From CAVXSP01 sp963764505 (lineage in GTDB: Bacteria; Acidobacteriota; Vicinamibacteria; Vicinamibacterales; SCN-69-37), in the NCBI GenBank assembly GCA_963764505.1, contig CAVXSP010000002.1:67494-131493 (forward strand): a DNA stretch of 64,000 bases. Reading direction: 5' to 3'. The notes below the pieces were generated by a model that saw only the letters and a list, made by a program, of their open reading frames with translations, was not told the DNA's origin and ran no database searches. Numbering within the stretch: the stretch's first letter is position 1; every line of letters begins with the position of its first letter. The position numbers and the translations under genes were made by a program. Shown piece after piece: positions 18,578 through 27,340 of this stretch.

Positions 18578-19806
18578 TGCACGCCGGCTCCTATCGCGCG
18601 CTCGAGATCGGCGAGCGCATGCTGGAAGTCCTGCGCCGCCTGCAGGCCGCCCTGGCGTGTCTCGCGCGCGGTCCGGAGCGCCTCGACGAGCGCCACGAGG
18701 CCGGTCTGGCCCGCGCTGTACGCGATTTGCGCCTGCCGCTCGGCTTCGAGCGCGAGGGGCAGGATCTCGGTCTGATACCGCGTGAGGCGGTCCCGGGCGG
18801 CGTCGGCGCGCGCGAGCGCCGACGCGATCGCGCCCTCGATCCGGGCGACGGCGGCCTCGCGTTCGCCCTTGAGGCGCGCCAGCTCGGCTTCCTCGACGAG
18901 CACGCCCGCCTGGTGCGTGGTGAAGACGGGAAGCGTGATCGCGCCGGTCACGCGCCATCCGTACTTGAACTCCGGCTCCGCGTCATAGGTGAGCGCCGAG
19001 CCGGCGGAGATGTCCGGTGTCCGAAGCGCCCGGGCCAGACGCACGCGGGCGGTCTGCGCGTCGATCTGACGGTCGAGCGACTGCAGCTCGGCGTTCGATT
19101 GCGTGGCCTGCGCGAACGCGTCCTGCAGGCTCATGAGCACGCCCGTCGTCATCTGGTCGGCGAGGGTCAGCGGGGTTCCGGCCGTCTGGCCGAGCAGCGC
19201 GTTGAGATCCTCCCGGGCCGCGACGGCCTCGCCGCGTGCGGCCGCGAGCTCGTTGTCGCTCGACGCGAGGGCCAGAGAGGCCTGCGTGAGGTCCGACTGC
19301 GGCACGTCGCCGGCATCCACGCGCGCCCGGGCGGCGTCCCGCGCGCGCGTCGCCAGCGCCTGCAGTTCCTCGGCGAACGCCACTCGCTGATCGGCCGCGA
19401 CGACGTCGAAGTAGGTGCGCCGGACGTCGTTGCGCACTTCCGCGACCACGCGCGCGAGGTCGGCCTCGCTCACGGCGACGGCGGCGTTGGCGGCGTCGAT
19501 GCGCGCCTGACGCTTGCCGCCGAGCTCGATCGGCACGGTCGCCCCGAGCGCCTGCCGCGGCACGTCGCGCGAGCCTTCGAACGACACCTCGGGGTTGGGA
19601 CGCTCGCGCGCCACGCCGACGGCCGCGACATTCACGGGCCGCTGCAGTCGCGAGGCCGCGATCGTGCGGTTCGCCGCCAGGGCCCGTTCGATCGCCTGCT
19701 CGAGCGTCAGGGCCGAAGCCGGGGTCTGGCCGGGCGCCGGACGCGGGGCGACGAGGCATCCGACGAGCGCCGCCACGCAGCCGAAGACGGAGCACAGCCG
19801 TGGCAT
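18574..19806 (-). CDS. TolC-family outer-membrane channel protein
   Basis: The 410-residue protein has a signal peptide (residues 1-27, ending about GQT) and the two OEP repeats of the TolC family, each with long helices. LEQAIERALAANRTIAASRL opens the first and LQDAFAQATQSNAELQSLDR the second. PNPEVSFEGSRDVPRQ and TPDISAGSALTYDAEPEFK are the beta-strand segments that build the outer-membrane barrel. It leads the operon channel-adaptor-pump, the gene order of czcCBA-like systems. A TACAAT hexamer on the minus strand (plus 19813-19818) lies six bases before the ATG, so translation probably begins at or close to the transcript 5' end. Confidence 0.9.
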   Translation of the reverse strand: MPRLCSVFGCVAALVGCLVAPRPAPGQTPASALTLEQAIERALAANRTIAASRLQRPVNVAAVGVARERPNPEVSFEGSRDVPRQALGATVPIELGGKRQARIDAANAAVAVSEADLARVVAEVRNDVRRTYFDVVAADQRVAFAEELQALATRARDAARARVDAGDVPQSDLTQASLALASSDNELAAARGEAVAAREDLNALLGQTAGTPLTLADQMTTGVLMSLQDAFAQATQSNAELQSLDRQIDAQTARVRLARALRTPDISAGSALTYDAEPEFKYGWRVTGAITLPVFTTHQAGVLVEEAELARLKGEREAAVARIEGAIASALARADAARDRLTRYQTEILPLALEAERQAQIAYSAGQTGLVALVEALRTARETRQGGLQAAQDFQHALADLERAIGAGVQ

Positions 19807-19812
19807 GCAGCG

Positions 19813-20014
19813 ATTGTAGGTCAGGCGTGCGCGCGGACCGACACACGAAACGAGGCGGGATCGTTCTGCCGACGGCGGCTCAACTGGGTCGGGCCGTCCA
19901 TGCTCACGCGAGTACGCATCCGATCTCCCTTCGCTCGGTCATTGAACCACGCGTTCCTGAAGAACGTCTGAAGCCGGCGCGGCGGGCGGCCTCGCGGCGA
20001 CGAGCGTGTACAAT
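19813..20014. promoter_or_regulatory. divergent promoter region between efflux operon and two-component system
   Basis: TACAAT hexamers face outward on both sides: the minus-strand copy at 19813-19818 serves the TolC gene and the plus-strand copy at 20009-20014 serves the response regulator. Between them, 19952-19966 is a small dyad (CGTTC, five bases, GAACG) that could be a response regulator site. That assignment is a guess from position alone. Confidence 0.5.
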
Positions 20015-20035
20015 CGAGCCGGAACCGGGCGGATC

Positions 20036-20716
20036 ATGCGGCTGCTGCTGGTCGAGGACAACGCGCGCATGCGGGCGCTCATCCGCAGAGGTCTGGTCGA
20101 ATACGGCCACGTGGTCGACGTCGCCGACGCCGGACCGGCCGCGGTCGAATGCGCCCGCGGCGGGTCCTTCGACGTCCTGGTCGTGGACGTGATGTTGCCC
20201 GGGTGCAGCGGCGTGGAGGCCGTGCGGCGGATCCGCGCGAACGGTGATCGGACGCCGGTGCTGATGCTGACGGCGCGCGACGCGGCCGCCGACGTCGTGG
20301 CCGGCCTCGATGCCGGCGCCGACGACTATCTCACCAAGCCGTTCTCCTTTGTCGTGCTGCTGGCGAGGCTGCGGGCGCTGGGACGCCGGGGGCCGGCGCT
20401 CCACGGGACCCTCCTGACCTCGTCCGATCTGTCGCTCGACGTTGCCAGCCACGCGGTCACTCGCGCGGGCGCGCTCGTGCCGCTGACGCGCACCGAATTC
20501 AATCTGCTCGAGTGCCTGCTGCGCAACGCGGGACGCGTGGTCACCCGCCGGTCGCTGATCGAACATCTCTGGGGCACGGCGCGCGAGGTCGAGGAGAACA
20601 CGCTGGATGCATTCGTGAAATCGCTCCGGCGGAAGCTCGATGCCGGCGATCGACCGCGCCTCATCCAGACGGTTCGCGGCGTGGGCTACAGCCTGCGGGA
20701 GGGAGGTCCCGAGTGA
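20036..20716 (+). CDS. OmpR-family response regulator
   Basis: The 226-residue protein has a receiver domain (MRLLLVEDNARMRALIRRGL; acidic pair E7/D8, phospho-acceptor D51 in VVDVMLPG, conserved lysine in YLTKPFS) and an OmpR/PhoB winged-helix domain ending LIQTVRGVGYSLREGGPE. It is divergent from the RND operon and overlaps the following kinase by four bases (GTGA), so it most likely controls that efflux operon in response to a signal sensed by the kinase, as CusR and CzcR do. The start at 20036 was chosen because the receiver domain begins there; an upstream GTG at 20006 would add ten residues. Confidence 0.93.
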   Translation: MRLLLVEDNARMRALIRRGLVEYGHVVDVADAGPAAVECARGGSFDVLVVDVMLPGCSGVEAVRRIRANGDRTPVLMLTARDAAADVVAGLDAGADDYLTKPFSFVVLLARLRALGRRGPALHGTLLTSSDLSLDVASHAVTRAGALVPLTRTEFNLLECLLRNAGRVVTRRSLIEHLWGTAREVEENTLDAFVKSLRRKLDAGDRPRLIQTVRGVGYSLREGGPE

Positions 20717-22152
20717 GCCCGCGCTCGATTCGCGCCCGCCTGACGACCTCGTACCTGGCCGCCATCGGCCTGACGATGGTGGCGTTGGCGCTGGGAAGCT
20801 GGTGGCTCTTCCATCGCAGCATCGTCTCGGCCGCGGACCGCAGCCTGGCCGAGCGCATCGACGGCGTGCACCGGTTCATCGACGCGATGCAGCGCTCGCT
20901 GGCGCCCGGTGAAGTGCAGGACGAGCTCGCCGAATACGGACAGTTGAGCGCGGGCGAGCCCCTGCTCGAGGTCGTCGACGAGACCGGGACTCCGCTGTAC
21001 CGGCCGGCGCTCGCCGACTGGGCCGAGGTCAGGACGGATGCCCCGCCGGCCGGGTCGATCCTGTTCACGAATCGCGTCGCGTCCGGCCGGCCGTTTCGCG
21101 TCGCGGCCGCGACGCTCATGGCCGGAGCCCGCCGGTACCGCGTCGTCGCGGCAGTTCCCATGGGACCCGCCGACGCTGCGCTGGCGCGGTTCGGCTGGCT
21201 GCTCGCGCTGCTGCTGCCGCCCATCGGGATCGCAGCCGCGGCCGCCGGGTACTGGATCAGCGGCCGTGCCCTCGCGCCCGTCGATCGCATGACGCGGACC
21301 GTCCAGGCGATCTCCCTGAGGAACCTGGACCGCCGGCTCGAGGTGCCGCACGCCGAAGACGAGCTCCGGCGACTGGCCGTCACGTTCAACGACATGCTCG
21401 CCAGGCTCCAGGCCGCCGTGGCCGACATGGTGCGTTTCACCGCGGAGGCCTCGCACGAGCTCCGCACGCCCGTGTCGCTGATGCGCGCGACGGCCGAGGT
21501 CACGTTGGCGCAGCCGAGGACGAACGAGGCCTATCGGGAGGCGCTTGCCGACGTGCTCGCCCAGACCGAGCGCCTCTCGGTGCTCGTCGCCGATCTGTTG
21601 TCGTTGGCGAGGGCAGACGCGGGCGTGGAGCCGCGCGAGACCGAGGACGTGCACCTCGCCGCGCTCGTCGAGGAAGCGAGCCGCGAGGTGCGGCCGAGCC
21701 TCGAGCAGCGCGGACTGACGCTCGAGCTCAGACGGGAGTCCTCGGCCGCGGTCCGCGGCACGGCGGAGTCGCTGCACCGTCTGGTCCTCATCCTGCTCGA
21801 CAACGCGATCAAGTACACCCCAGGCGGCGGCGTGCTGTCGCTGACGGTGCGGGAAGAGCGCGGGGCCGACAACGAGCGCATTGCGATCGTCGAACTCGCG
21901 GATACAGGGCCGGGGATCAGCCCGGTCGAGCTCCCATTCGTGTTCGACCGGTTCTATCGCGGCGCGGCCGCCAGGGCCTCCGCAGACGGGAGCGGCCTCG
22001 GCCTGGCTCTGGCGCGCACGATCGTCGAGCGTCACGGCGGAGCGATCGATCTCGATCCGGTTCCGCCGGGCGGGGGTTGTTGCGTCCGGGTGCGGCTGCC
22101 CGGCGTCGCGACCCGCGCGCCCGAATCCATTCAGGAGCCCGCGTCCGGCTGA
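20713..22152 (+). CDS. transmembrane sensor histidine kinase with HAMP domain
   Basis: Using the GTG at 20713 inside the regulator's stop overlap, the 479-residue protein has TM1 near residues 11-33 (AAIGLTMVALALGSWWLF), a periplasmic sensor loop of about 120 residues and TM2 near 160-180. A HAMP domain, the HisKA H-box (TAEASHELRTPVSLMRATAE) and an ATPase domain with N box LLDNAIKYTPGG and G1 box ADTGPGIS follow. It autophosphorylates and passes the phosphate to the adjacent regulator. The periplasmic loop has no recognisable metal-binding cluster, so the signal is not evident. Confidence 0.92.
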   Translation: MSPRSIRARLTTSYLAAIGLTMVALALGSWWLFHRSIVSAADRSLAERIDGVHRFIDAMQRSLAPGEVQDELAEYGQLSAGEPLLEVVDETGTPLYRPALADWAEVRTDAPPAGSILFTNRVASGRPFRVAAATLMAGARRYRVVAAVPMGPADAALARFGWLLALLLPPIGIAAAAAGYWISGRALAPVDRMTRTVQAISLRNLDRRLEVPHAEDELRRLAVTFNDMLARLQAAVADMVRFTAEASHELRTPVSLMRATAEVTLAQPRTNEAYREALADVLAQTERLSVLVADLLSLARADAGVEPRETEDVHLAALVEEASREVRPSLEQRGLTLELRRESSAAVRGTAESLHRLVLILLDNAIKYTPGGGVLSLTVREERGADNERIAIVELADTGPGISPVELPFVFDRFYRGAAARASADGSGLGLALARTIVERHGGAIDLDPVPPGGGCCVRVRLPGVATRAPESIQEPASG

Positions 22153-22237
22153 ACGGAGATCTCCGTTCGCGGATGAGGAAATCACCCGACGAGCCGGCGC
22201 GCTCGCAGCATCGTCCTCACCAATAGGGGAGGACACG

Positions 22238-22807
22238 ATGAGGAACAGTTACGGGCTTGTGGCTGCGGGGGTGCTGAGCGTCATTGTCCTTGTGCCGGCC
22301 AGCGCGGCCGCTCAGGCCGCAGTGCCGGATACCGGAATGACCGCCGTCGGCTTCACCGTCGGCGCGTCGCTGCCGAGCGATGAAGCGCTCGACAACGGCG
22401 TCGATTTCGGCGCGCAGGTGGAGCGATACCTGACGCCGCGGGAGTCGGTGCGCGGGAAGATCAGCGGTGCCTGGTTCGACATCAGCGGGCGGGGGTTCAC
22501 CGGGACCGTTCACCCGATCGCGCTGGAGGGGAACCTCGTGCACAACTGGGAACGGGGGATCTGGCACCCGTACGTGACCGCCGGAATCGGCTGGTATCAC
22601 TACAAGTTCACCGAGTCTTCGCTCGACAGCAGCGATAACAAGTTCGGCGTGAACCTGGGCGGCGGCGCGGAGTATTTCCTCACGCGCCATGACACGCTCC
22701 TGGGAGAACTGCAGGTTCGCCTCGTGCCGGGCCGCACCGACAGCCTGCTGACGGACTACGAGTCCGGCTATTGGACGCTGGCGTTCGGGTACAAGAAATA
22801 CTTCTGA
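22238..22807 (+). CDS. outer-membrane beta-barrel protein, OmpW/OmpA-like porin fold
   Basis: The 189-residue protein has a signal peptide ending about SAAAQA (residue 27) and alternating strands characteristic of a small eight-stranded barrel (FTVGASLPSDEALDNGVDFG, VTAGIGWYHYKFTES, YWTLAFGYKKYF). The terminal phenylalanine after aromatic alternation is the usual BAM recognition signal. A clear Shine-Dalgarno (aggggaggac) precedes the ATG at 22238. It follows the sensor kinase by 85 bases and its stop merges with a repeat (22807-22921). Function is unknown; structural or small-molecule passage roles are both possible. Confidence 0.8.
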   Translation: MRNSYGLVAAGVLSVIVLVPASAAAQAAVPDTGMTAVGFTVGASLPSDEALDNGVDFGAQVERYLTPRESVRGKISGAWFDISGRGFTGTVHPIALEGNLVHNWERGIWHPYVTAGIGWYHYKFTESSLDSSDNKFGVNLGGGAEYFLTRHDTLLGELQVRLVPGRTDSLLTDYESGYWTLAFGYKKYF

Positions 22808-22921
22808 GGTTCCGGGGTTCCAGGGTTCCGGGGTTCGGGAGCCGCGGCGTGCGACGTGCCATTTTCCGGCGGGCCGAACCTCGGAACCCCAGAACCCCAG
22901 GAACCCGGAACCCCGGAGCCC
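22807..22921. repeat. inverted GGTTCC-type tandem repeat element
   Basis: Plus strand 22807-22839 is built of repeats of the form ggttccggg / ggttccagg. After a spacer, 22872-22917 carries the reverse-complement form (ggaaccccag, gaacccggaa, accccgg). Arms of roughly 33 and 46 bases therefore face each other around about 32 bases. It begins at the porin stop codon and lies before the phosphatase promoter, and it could form a large hairpin in RNA. The spacer does not look coding. It may be a mobile or slippage-generated intergenic repeat. Confidence 0.75.
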
Positions 22922-22984
22922 ACCCCGTGGTGACAGAACCCGCCGCGACCGATACAATCAAGCAGCCTCGACCGAGGCTTCCTG

Positions 22985-23605
22985 GTGCTGTTTCGACGTC
23001 CACGAACGATCCTCGCGAAGTGCTGCCTGGCAGTCGGACTGCTGGCCTTCACCTCCATCGCTGGATACGAGCTCCGCTGGTCGCTCTCGTACCGGCAGGA
23101 AAAGCTGTCGCTCGGCGGCGTGGGCAACTTCGGCAAGGTCAACCCGCACCTGTACCGGGGCGCCCAGCCCACGACCGACGGCTTCGCTCATCTGCGCGGA
23201 TTGGGCGTCGACACCGTGGTGCGGCTGAGCCTCGGGGAAGAGGGGAGCACTGCCGAGCGGGCCGTGGTCGAGTCGCTCGGCATGCGGTTCGTGAACCTGC
23301 CCTGGAGCAGCGTGCACGATCCGAACGCGAACCAGATCGTCGAATTCCTCACGCTCGTGAGGGAACACCCGAACCGCACGGTGTTCGTCCATTGCAAGGC
23401 GGGCGCCGACCGCACCGGCGTGTTCGTCGCGCTGTACCGAATCGTGCTCGATCACTGGACGCCCAGCCGGGCGATCGACGAGATGAAGGCCTTCCACTAC
23501 CGGTACGTCTTCCTCCCGCACCTCGAGTCGTACGTCGAGACGTTTCCCGCACGGCTCAACTCCGAGCCTGCGTTCGGACAGCTCGAGACGGCAAACCTCT
23601 TCTGA
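22985..23605 (+). CDS. membrane-anchored dual-specificity/tyrosine phosphatase
   Basis: The 206-residue protein has an N-terminal hydrophobic anchor (ILAKCCLAVGLLAFTSIAGY) and a cysteine phosphatase P-loop, VFVHCKAGADRTGV, matching HCx5R (C about 138, R about 144). The upstream LYRGAQPTTDGFAHLRGLGV stretch is typical of the family that joins bacterial DSP and plant PFA-like enzymes. Orientation suggests the catalytic domain faces the periplasm, where inositol or protein phosphates could be substrates; this is inference. A GTG start at 22985 is used, with a TACAAT hexamer at 22953-22958 upstream. Confidence 0.85.
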   Translation: MLFRRPRTILAKCCLAVGLLAFTSIAGYELRWSLSYRQEKLSLGGVGNFGKVNPHLYRGAQPTTDGFAHLRGLGVDTVVRLSLGEEGSTAERAVVESLGMRFVNLPWSSVHDPNANQIVEFLTLVREHPNRTVFVHCKAGADRTGVFVALYRIVLDHWTPSRAIDEMKAFHYRYVFLPHLESYVETFPARLNSEPAFGQLETANLF

Positions 23606-23617
23606 CGGCCCGCCCGG

Positions 23618-24211
23618 CTACTTGTCGCGCCGGACGTTGTTGAGCATCACCGGCTGGATATCGTAGTTCTCGACGACGATCGTCCGATCTTCCTTGTCCG
23701 GGGTGATCTTGGCGCCGACGTACAGCTTGCCTTCTCCGCGGTTGTTCGATCCGATCGTCAGGTCGATCAGCGTGAAGGGATAGTCCACCGTGCGCGTGCC
23801 GGCCCGCAGCTCCCAGAAGGCGACCGGCCGATCCGTGAGGATCGTGATGTGGTCCCGGCCATCCGTTCCGGGGGAATGCCCTGCGTACCGGAGGTCCCAG
23901 CCGACGCTGCCCGGGGTGCGGAGAGCTCCGATCCGCGGGAGCTTCTGCAGCACGTTCCGGAGCTGGGCCTGGCCGCTTTCCAGAATCGCGTTCATCACGC
24001 GGTCCCGCTCCGCGTCGGTCGACCAGCGCTGGATCAGGATCTCGACCGGCATCGTCGCGGCGCCCGCGGGCGCGTTCAGATCGACGGCGGTCGCGCTGAG
24101 CCGCACGGCCGCGTCGCCGCTCTGGGCGTCGGCGCGCAACCCGATGACCGCGAGCGCGACGAGCGCGGCGGCCCCGAAACGCAACGGTCGTGCAAGAGAG
24201 AACGGACTCAT
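23618..24211 (-). CDS. exported hypothetical protein
   Basis: A strong Shine-Dalgarno (CCAAGGAGGTGGCG) fixes the ATG at 24211. The 197-residue product has a signal peptide (LRFGAAALVALAVIGLRADA, cleavage about residue 28). The mature part starts VRLSATAVDLNAPAGAATMP and contains PVEILIQRWSTDAERDRVMN, which resembles an acidobacterial secreted hypothetical family. No enzymatic motif is visible. It converges with the phosphatase gene, the two stops being 12 bases apart. Confidence 0.7.
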   Translation of the reverse strand: MSPFSLARPLRFGAAALVALAVIGLRADAQSGDAAVRLSATAVDLNAPAGAATMPVEILIQRWSTDAERDRVMNAILESGQAQLRNVLQKLPRIGALRTPGSVGWDLRYAGHSPGTDGRDHITILTDRPVAFWELRAGTRTVDYPFTLIDLTIGSNNRGEGKLYVGAKITPDKEDRTIVVENYDIQPVMLNNVRRDK

Positions 24212-24325
24212 CGCCACCTCCTTGGAAGGGCCCGGGCGGCCCACACCATTGTGCAGCAAGCCGCGTTCCAGGCAGGGAATGGGCCGGGGCGACCGTCGGG
24301 CCGCCCCGGAGTGCAGTGCACCGCG

Positions 24326-25522
24326 TCAGCGCTGCGACGCCTGTGCGCGGATGGTGAACGCGGTTCCTTCTGGCAGCGTCGAGGCGTTCCTGGGATCGAG
24401 GACCACGGTCGCCGCCGCGCCTCCGCCGCCGAGCACGGCGCCGATCAGGGCGCCCTTGCCGCCACCCGCGATCGCGCCAATCAGAGCGCCGACGGCGGCC
24501 CCGACCGCGCCGCGCTGCACGGCCTGCTGCTGCTGATCGTTCGGCGGGACGGGCTCGCCGTTGTATTCGATGGCCTCGCCGTTCGGCCCGCGGATCCCTT
24601 CGATGATGCCGTCGAACCGCCCGCTCTGTCCGTTCTGAAGCCGGACGGTGTCGAAATCGAGATTGACGGACGTGCGGCCGTTGGATGTCGTCGGCGTGTC
24701 GAGCAGATAGCCCTCGATGACCGCACCTCGCAGGTACGCCTCAGGGGCGCTGTCCACGACGAGCGTGACGCGCTCGTCGGGTCTGGCGCTCGACAGATGG
24801 ATCGGCCGATCCAGCCGCGCGACGAGCGTGGTCCCTTCGGGAACGACCGACGGGTTGTAGCCGCTGTACCGCGGCGATCGGTTCGGCGACGCGCCCGGCC
24901 TCCGGAGGTTCGCCTCCGAGTAGACGTCCCAGTCCGGCATCGTCGACGTCCGCTGATAGACGCTCTGCATGACGATCGGGGCGCGCAGGCCGGTGTCGAA
25001 GACCCGGCGCGTCATGCGCAGCCCGTCGCCGCGCTCCAGAGGGGCGAAGCTGACGGAGAAATCGTTGCCCGCCGTGCCGGTCGCCGAGACCTCGAGCCTG
25101 TCGCCGTACAGCGCCGCGCGCGTCGCCATCTGCCGGCCGCCTGGCCCCGTCTCCGTCTGCGTCCCACCGTCAGCGACGAAGGTCATCTCCGGCACGCGCG
25201 ACGACGCGAGGCTCACCTGATTCCCGCGCTGATCGATCGCGAGCTCCTCCGGCGGATTCAGCCGTCGCATCAACCGCCGGGTTACCGCGGTCTGCTCCCC
25301 CGGCGGCAGCTGTCGCATCGCGTCGTCGACGATCCGCTGCGGGTCGTCGCTTCGGCTGCGATCGAGCTCGTAGGTGCCGGTCAGCGTTTCGTAGCGAGCC
25401 TGATAGCCGTACCGGGGCGTGCGATCCTGGTCGCCCGCGCGGGCCTGGGCACCTGCTGGTGTCCCCAGCGCCGCCAACGCCAGGACCGATGCATAGACTC
25501 CTGCAACTTGGATCGTGCGCAT
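24326..25522 (-). CDS. exported protein with C-terminal glycine-zipper segment
   Basis: The 398-residue protein has a signal peptide (residues 1-25, ending GAQA), a central beta-rich domain of about 150 residues and a segment VVPEGTTLVARLDRPI followed by DERVTLVVDSAPEAYLRGAV. This is reminiscent of TrbI/VirB10-like or similar envelope beta domains, but the match is weak. Residues about 325-372 (AVQRGAVGAAVGALIGAIAG, GGKGALIGAVLGGGGAAATV) form glycine-zipper helices able to enter a membrane. It is downstream of nothing obvious on its strand and probably has its own promoter. Function unknown. Confidence 0.7.
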   Translation of the reverse strand: MRTIQVAGVYASVLALAALGTPAGAQARAGDQDRTPRYGYQARYETLTGTYELDRSRSDDPQRIVDDAMRQLPPGEQTAVTRRLMRRLNPPEELAIDQRGNQVSLASSRVPEMTFVADGGTQTETGPGGRQMATRAALYGDRLEVSATGTAGNDFSVSFAPLERGDGLRMTRRVFDTGLRAPIVMQSVYQRTSTMPDWDVYSEANLRRPGASPNRSPRYSGYNPSVVPEGTTLVARLDRPIHLSSARPDERVTLVVDSAPEAYLRGAVIEGYLLDTPTTSNGRTSVNLDFDTVRLQNGQSGRFDGIIEGIRGPNGEAIEYNGEPVPPNDQQQQAVQRGAVGAAVGALIGAIAGGGKGALIGAVLGGGGAAATVVLDPRNASTLPEGTAFTIRAQASQR

Positions 25523-25774
25523 TGGTCTCTCCCTCCGTTGTTCGGGGTTTTCAAGAATCGGACCGTCGCTCGTCTGCCGTCCTACTGCAGATCGTCACCT
25601 GGATCGGCCACGCGTGCTCCGCTCCGGACGCGGGCTGAGGTCAATCGCGTGAACGGCGCTGGCCGCGATACAGCATGATCTGTTCGGTGCAGCGATTCCC
25701 TGCATCTCGTACGGACCGCTCGGCGCGTCGAGATGGAACGTCGCTTGCTTGGCCCGGTGCGGAGGTTCATTCCG

Positions 25775-26375
25775 ATGGCATCCATCGATTCGCTCGAGAC
25801 CCTGCTCACGCACGAGCTGCGCGATCTGCTCGACGTCGAGCACCGGCTCACCAAGACCCTTCCGAAGCTGGCGAAGGCCTCGAACAACGACGAGCTGCGC
25901 TCGGCGTTCACGGAGCATCTGGGTCAGACGGAACAGCACGTGACCCGCGTGGAGAAGGCGCTGAAGGTGCTCGGCGCGCCGGTGAAGGCGAAGACGTGCC
26001 CGGGCATCCGGGGCATCATCGATGAAGGCAGTGAAATGATGGGCGAGGACTTCGGCGACGACTCCTTGAAGGACGCCGCGCTCATCGGCGGCGCGCAGCG
26101 GGCCGAGCATTACGAGATCGCCGCGTACGGCACCGTCCTCGCCTTCGCCAGGCAGCTCGGACGCGATCAGAATCGTCACGCTGCTGCAGCCCTCACTCGA
26201 GGAGGAGAAGGCTGCGGACGAGACGCTGACACGGATTGCCGAGCGCATCGTCAACGCCGCCGCCGCAGACGCCGACCGAAGAGCCGGCAGGACGGCGGAG
26301 GGGCCAGGCTCCCGCCGGAGCAGCCGCGCGACCGCCCCGCGGACCGACAACGGGCGGGCCGGGCGGGCGCGCTGA
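25775..26375 (+). CDS. ferritin-like DUF892 (YciE/YciF family) protein, frameshifted
   Basis: The first 133 residues read MASIDSLETLLTHELRDLLD...EHRLTKTLPKLAKASNNDEL and match the ferritin-like DUF892 family, with helix pairs carrying the E...H metal ligands. Near 26172 the frame must move by one base: the following frame then reads IVTLLQPSLEEEKAADETL, the expected fourth helix, and ends at 26375. The break sits at cagaatc, where one A appears extra. Such proteins are usually general-stress induced and their biochemical role is unclear. A GGAGG sequence nine bases upstream supports the ATG. Treat as one gene with an assembly indel or a recent mutation. Confidence 0.75.
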
Positions 26376-26415
26376 CGCCAGGAGATCCGGGCCGGCCGGC
26401 CACGCGGTAAACTAT

Positions 26416-26433
26416 CCGCCTCCAAGGAGGCGG
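26416..26433 (+). promoter_or_regulatory. hairpin covering the Shine-Dalgarno of the dienelactone hydrolase gene
   Basis: CCGCCTCC (26416-26423) and GGAGGCGG (26426-26433) are perfect complements separated by two bases. The right arm includes the AGGAGG ribosome binding site three bases before the ATG. A TAAACT hexamer at 26408-26413 lies just upstream. If transcribed, the site could be masked by this hairpin; a two-base loop would force the innermost pairs to open. Confidence 0.4.
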
Positions 26434-26435
26434 TC

Positions 26436-27323
26436 ATGGAGCGCAGGAAGGCCTCGGATTTCCCGCAGGAGCTCCTCGACGAGTTCCATCTGTACGTGCA
26501 CGGCGAGATCGATCGGCGGACGTTTCTGGACCGTGCGGGCCGCTTCTCGATCGGCGGCCTCTCGGCCGCGGCCCTCTTCGACCTGCTGAAACCGAACTAC
26601 GCGTGGGCGCAGCAGGTCCCGAAGGACGACGCCCGGGTCCGTACCGAGTACGTCACCGTCCCTTCTCCGCAGGGAAACGGTTCCATCAAGGGGTATTTCG
26701 TGCGGCCGAGCGGCGGGGCCAGGCAGCCGGGCGTGCTGGTGGTCCACGAGAACAGGGGGCTCAATCCCTACATCGAGGACGTCGCGCGGCGCCTGGGAAC
26801 CGAGAACTTCCTCGCCCTGGCTCCGGACGGTCTCACCTCGGTCGGCGGATACCCTGGCGACGACGAGCGCGGCGGCGCGCTGTTCGGTCAGGTCGACCGC
26901 GCGAAGATGACGGAGGACTTCGTCGCCGCGGCGAAGTGGCTCGAGGGGCGGCCGGAGTGCACCGGCCGCATCGGCGTCGTCGGATTCTGCTTCGGCGGCG
27001 GCATCGCCAACACGCTGGCGACCAGGCTGCCCGAGCTCGGCGCGGCGGTGCCCTTCTATGGCACGCCGCCTCCCGCGGCGGAGATTCCGAAGATCAAGGC
27101 GGCCGTCCTCGTTCACCACGGCGAGCTCGACACCCGTCTCGCCTCGACCTGGCCGGACTACGACAAGGCGCTGACGGCCGCCGGCGTGACGCACGAGGGG
27201 TTCATCTATCCGAAGGCCAACCACGGATTCCACAACGACACGACGCCGCGATACGACGAGGAGGCGGCGAAGCTCGCGTGGAAGCGGACGCTGGACTGGT
27301 TCAACAAGTACCTGCGGGGCTGA
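26436..27323 (+). CDS. dienelactone hydrolase family protein with Tat-like leader
   Basis: The 295-residue protein carries the DLH nucleophile motif GFCFGGG (C185) in the usual G-x-C-x-G place, an aspartate in HHGELDTRLA and a histidine in KANHGFHNDTTP, completing the Cys-Asp-His triad of alpha/beta hydrolases. The N-terminus DRRTFLDRAGRFSIGGLSAA resembles a twin-arginine leader but lies about 25 residues inside the protein, as seen in related Tat-exported DLH proteins. It probably hydrolyses an ester or lactone in the periplasm; substrate unknown. The start is supported by the AGGAGG at 26425-26430. Confidence 0.88.
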   Translation: MERRKASDFPQELLDEFHLYVHGEIDRRTFLDRAGRFSIGGLSAAALFDLLKPNYAWAQQVPKDDARVRTEYVTVPSPQGNGSIKGYFVRPSGGARQPGVLVVHENRGLNPYIEDVARRLGTENFLALAPDGLTSVGGYPGDDERGGALFGQVDRAKMTEDFVAAAKWLEGRPECTGRIGVVGFCFGGGIANTLATRLPELGAAVPFYGTPPPAAEIPKIKAAVLVHHGELDTRLASTWPDYDKALTAAGVTHEGFIYPKANHGFHNDTTPRYDEEAAKLAWKRTLDWFNKYLRG

Positions 27324-27340
27324 TTCTCGTCGCCGGCCCG

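Noticed and set aside
14664..18785. 1373-codon open frame on the plus strand across the RND operon
   Set aside because: Antisense to RND pump and adaptor; no domain and a repetitive Arg/Glu/His composition.
14421..19806. CzcCBA heavy-metal export operon
   Set aside because: Gene order fits, but the pump carries a paired-aspartate HAE1-like TM4 motif and the adaptor lacks metal-binding clusters; substrate left open.
26236..26589. Separate proline-rich gene after DUF892
   Set aside because: Frame overlaps the end of DUF892 and the start of the hydrolase, with no homology; explained by the DUF892 frameshift.
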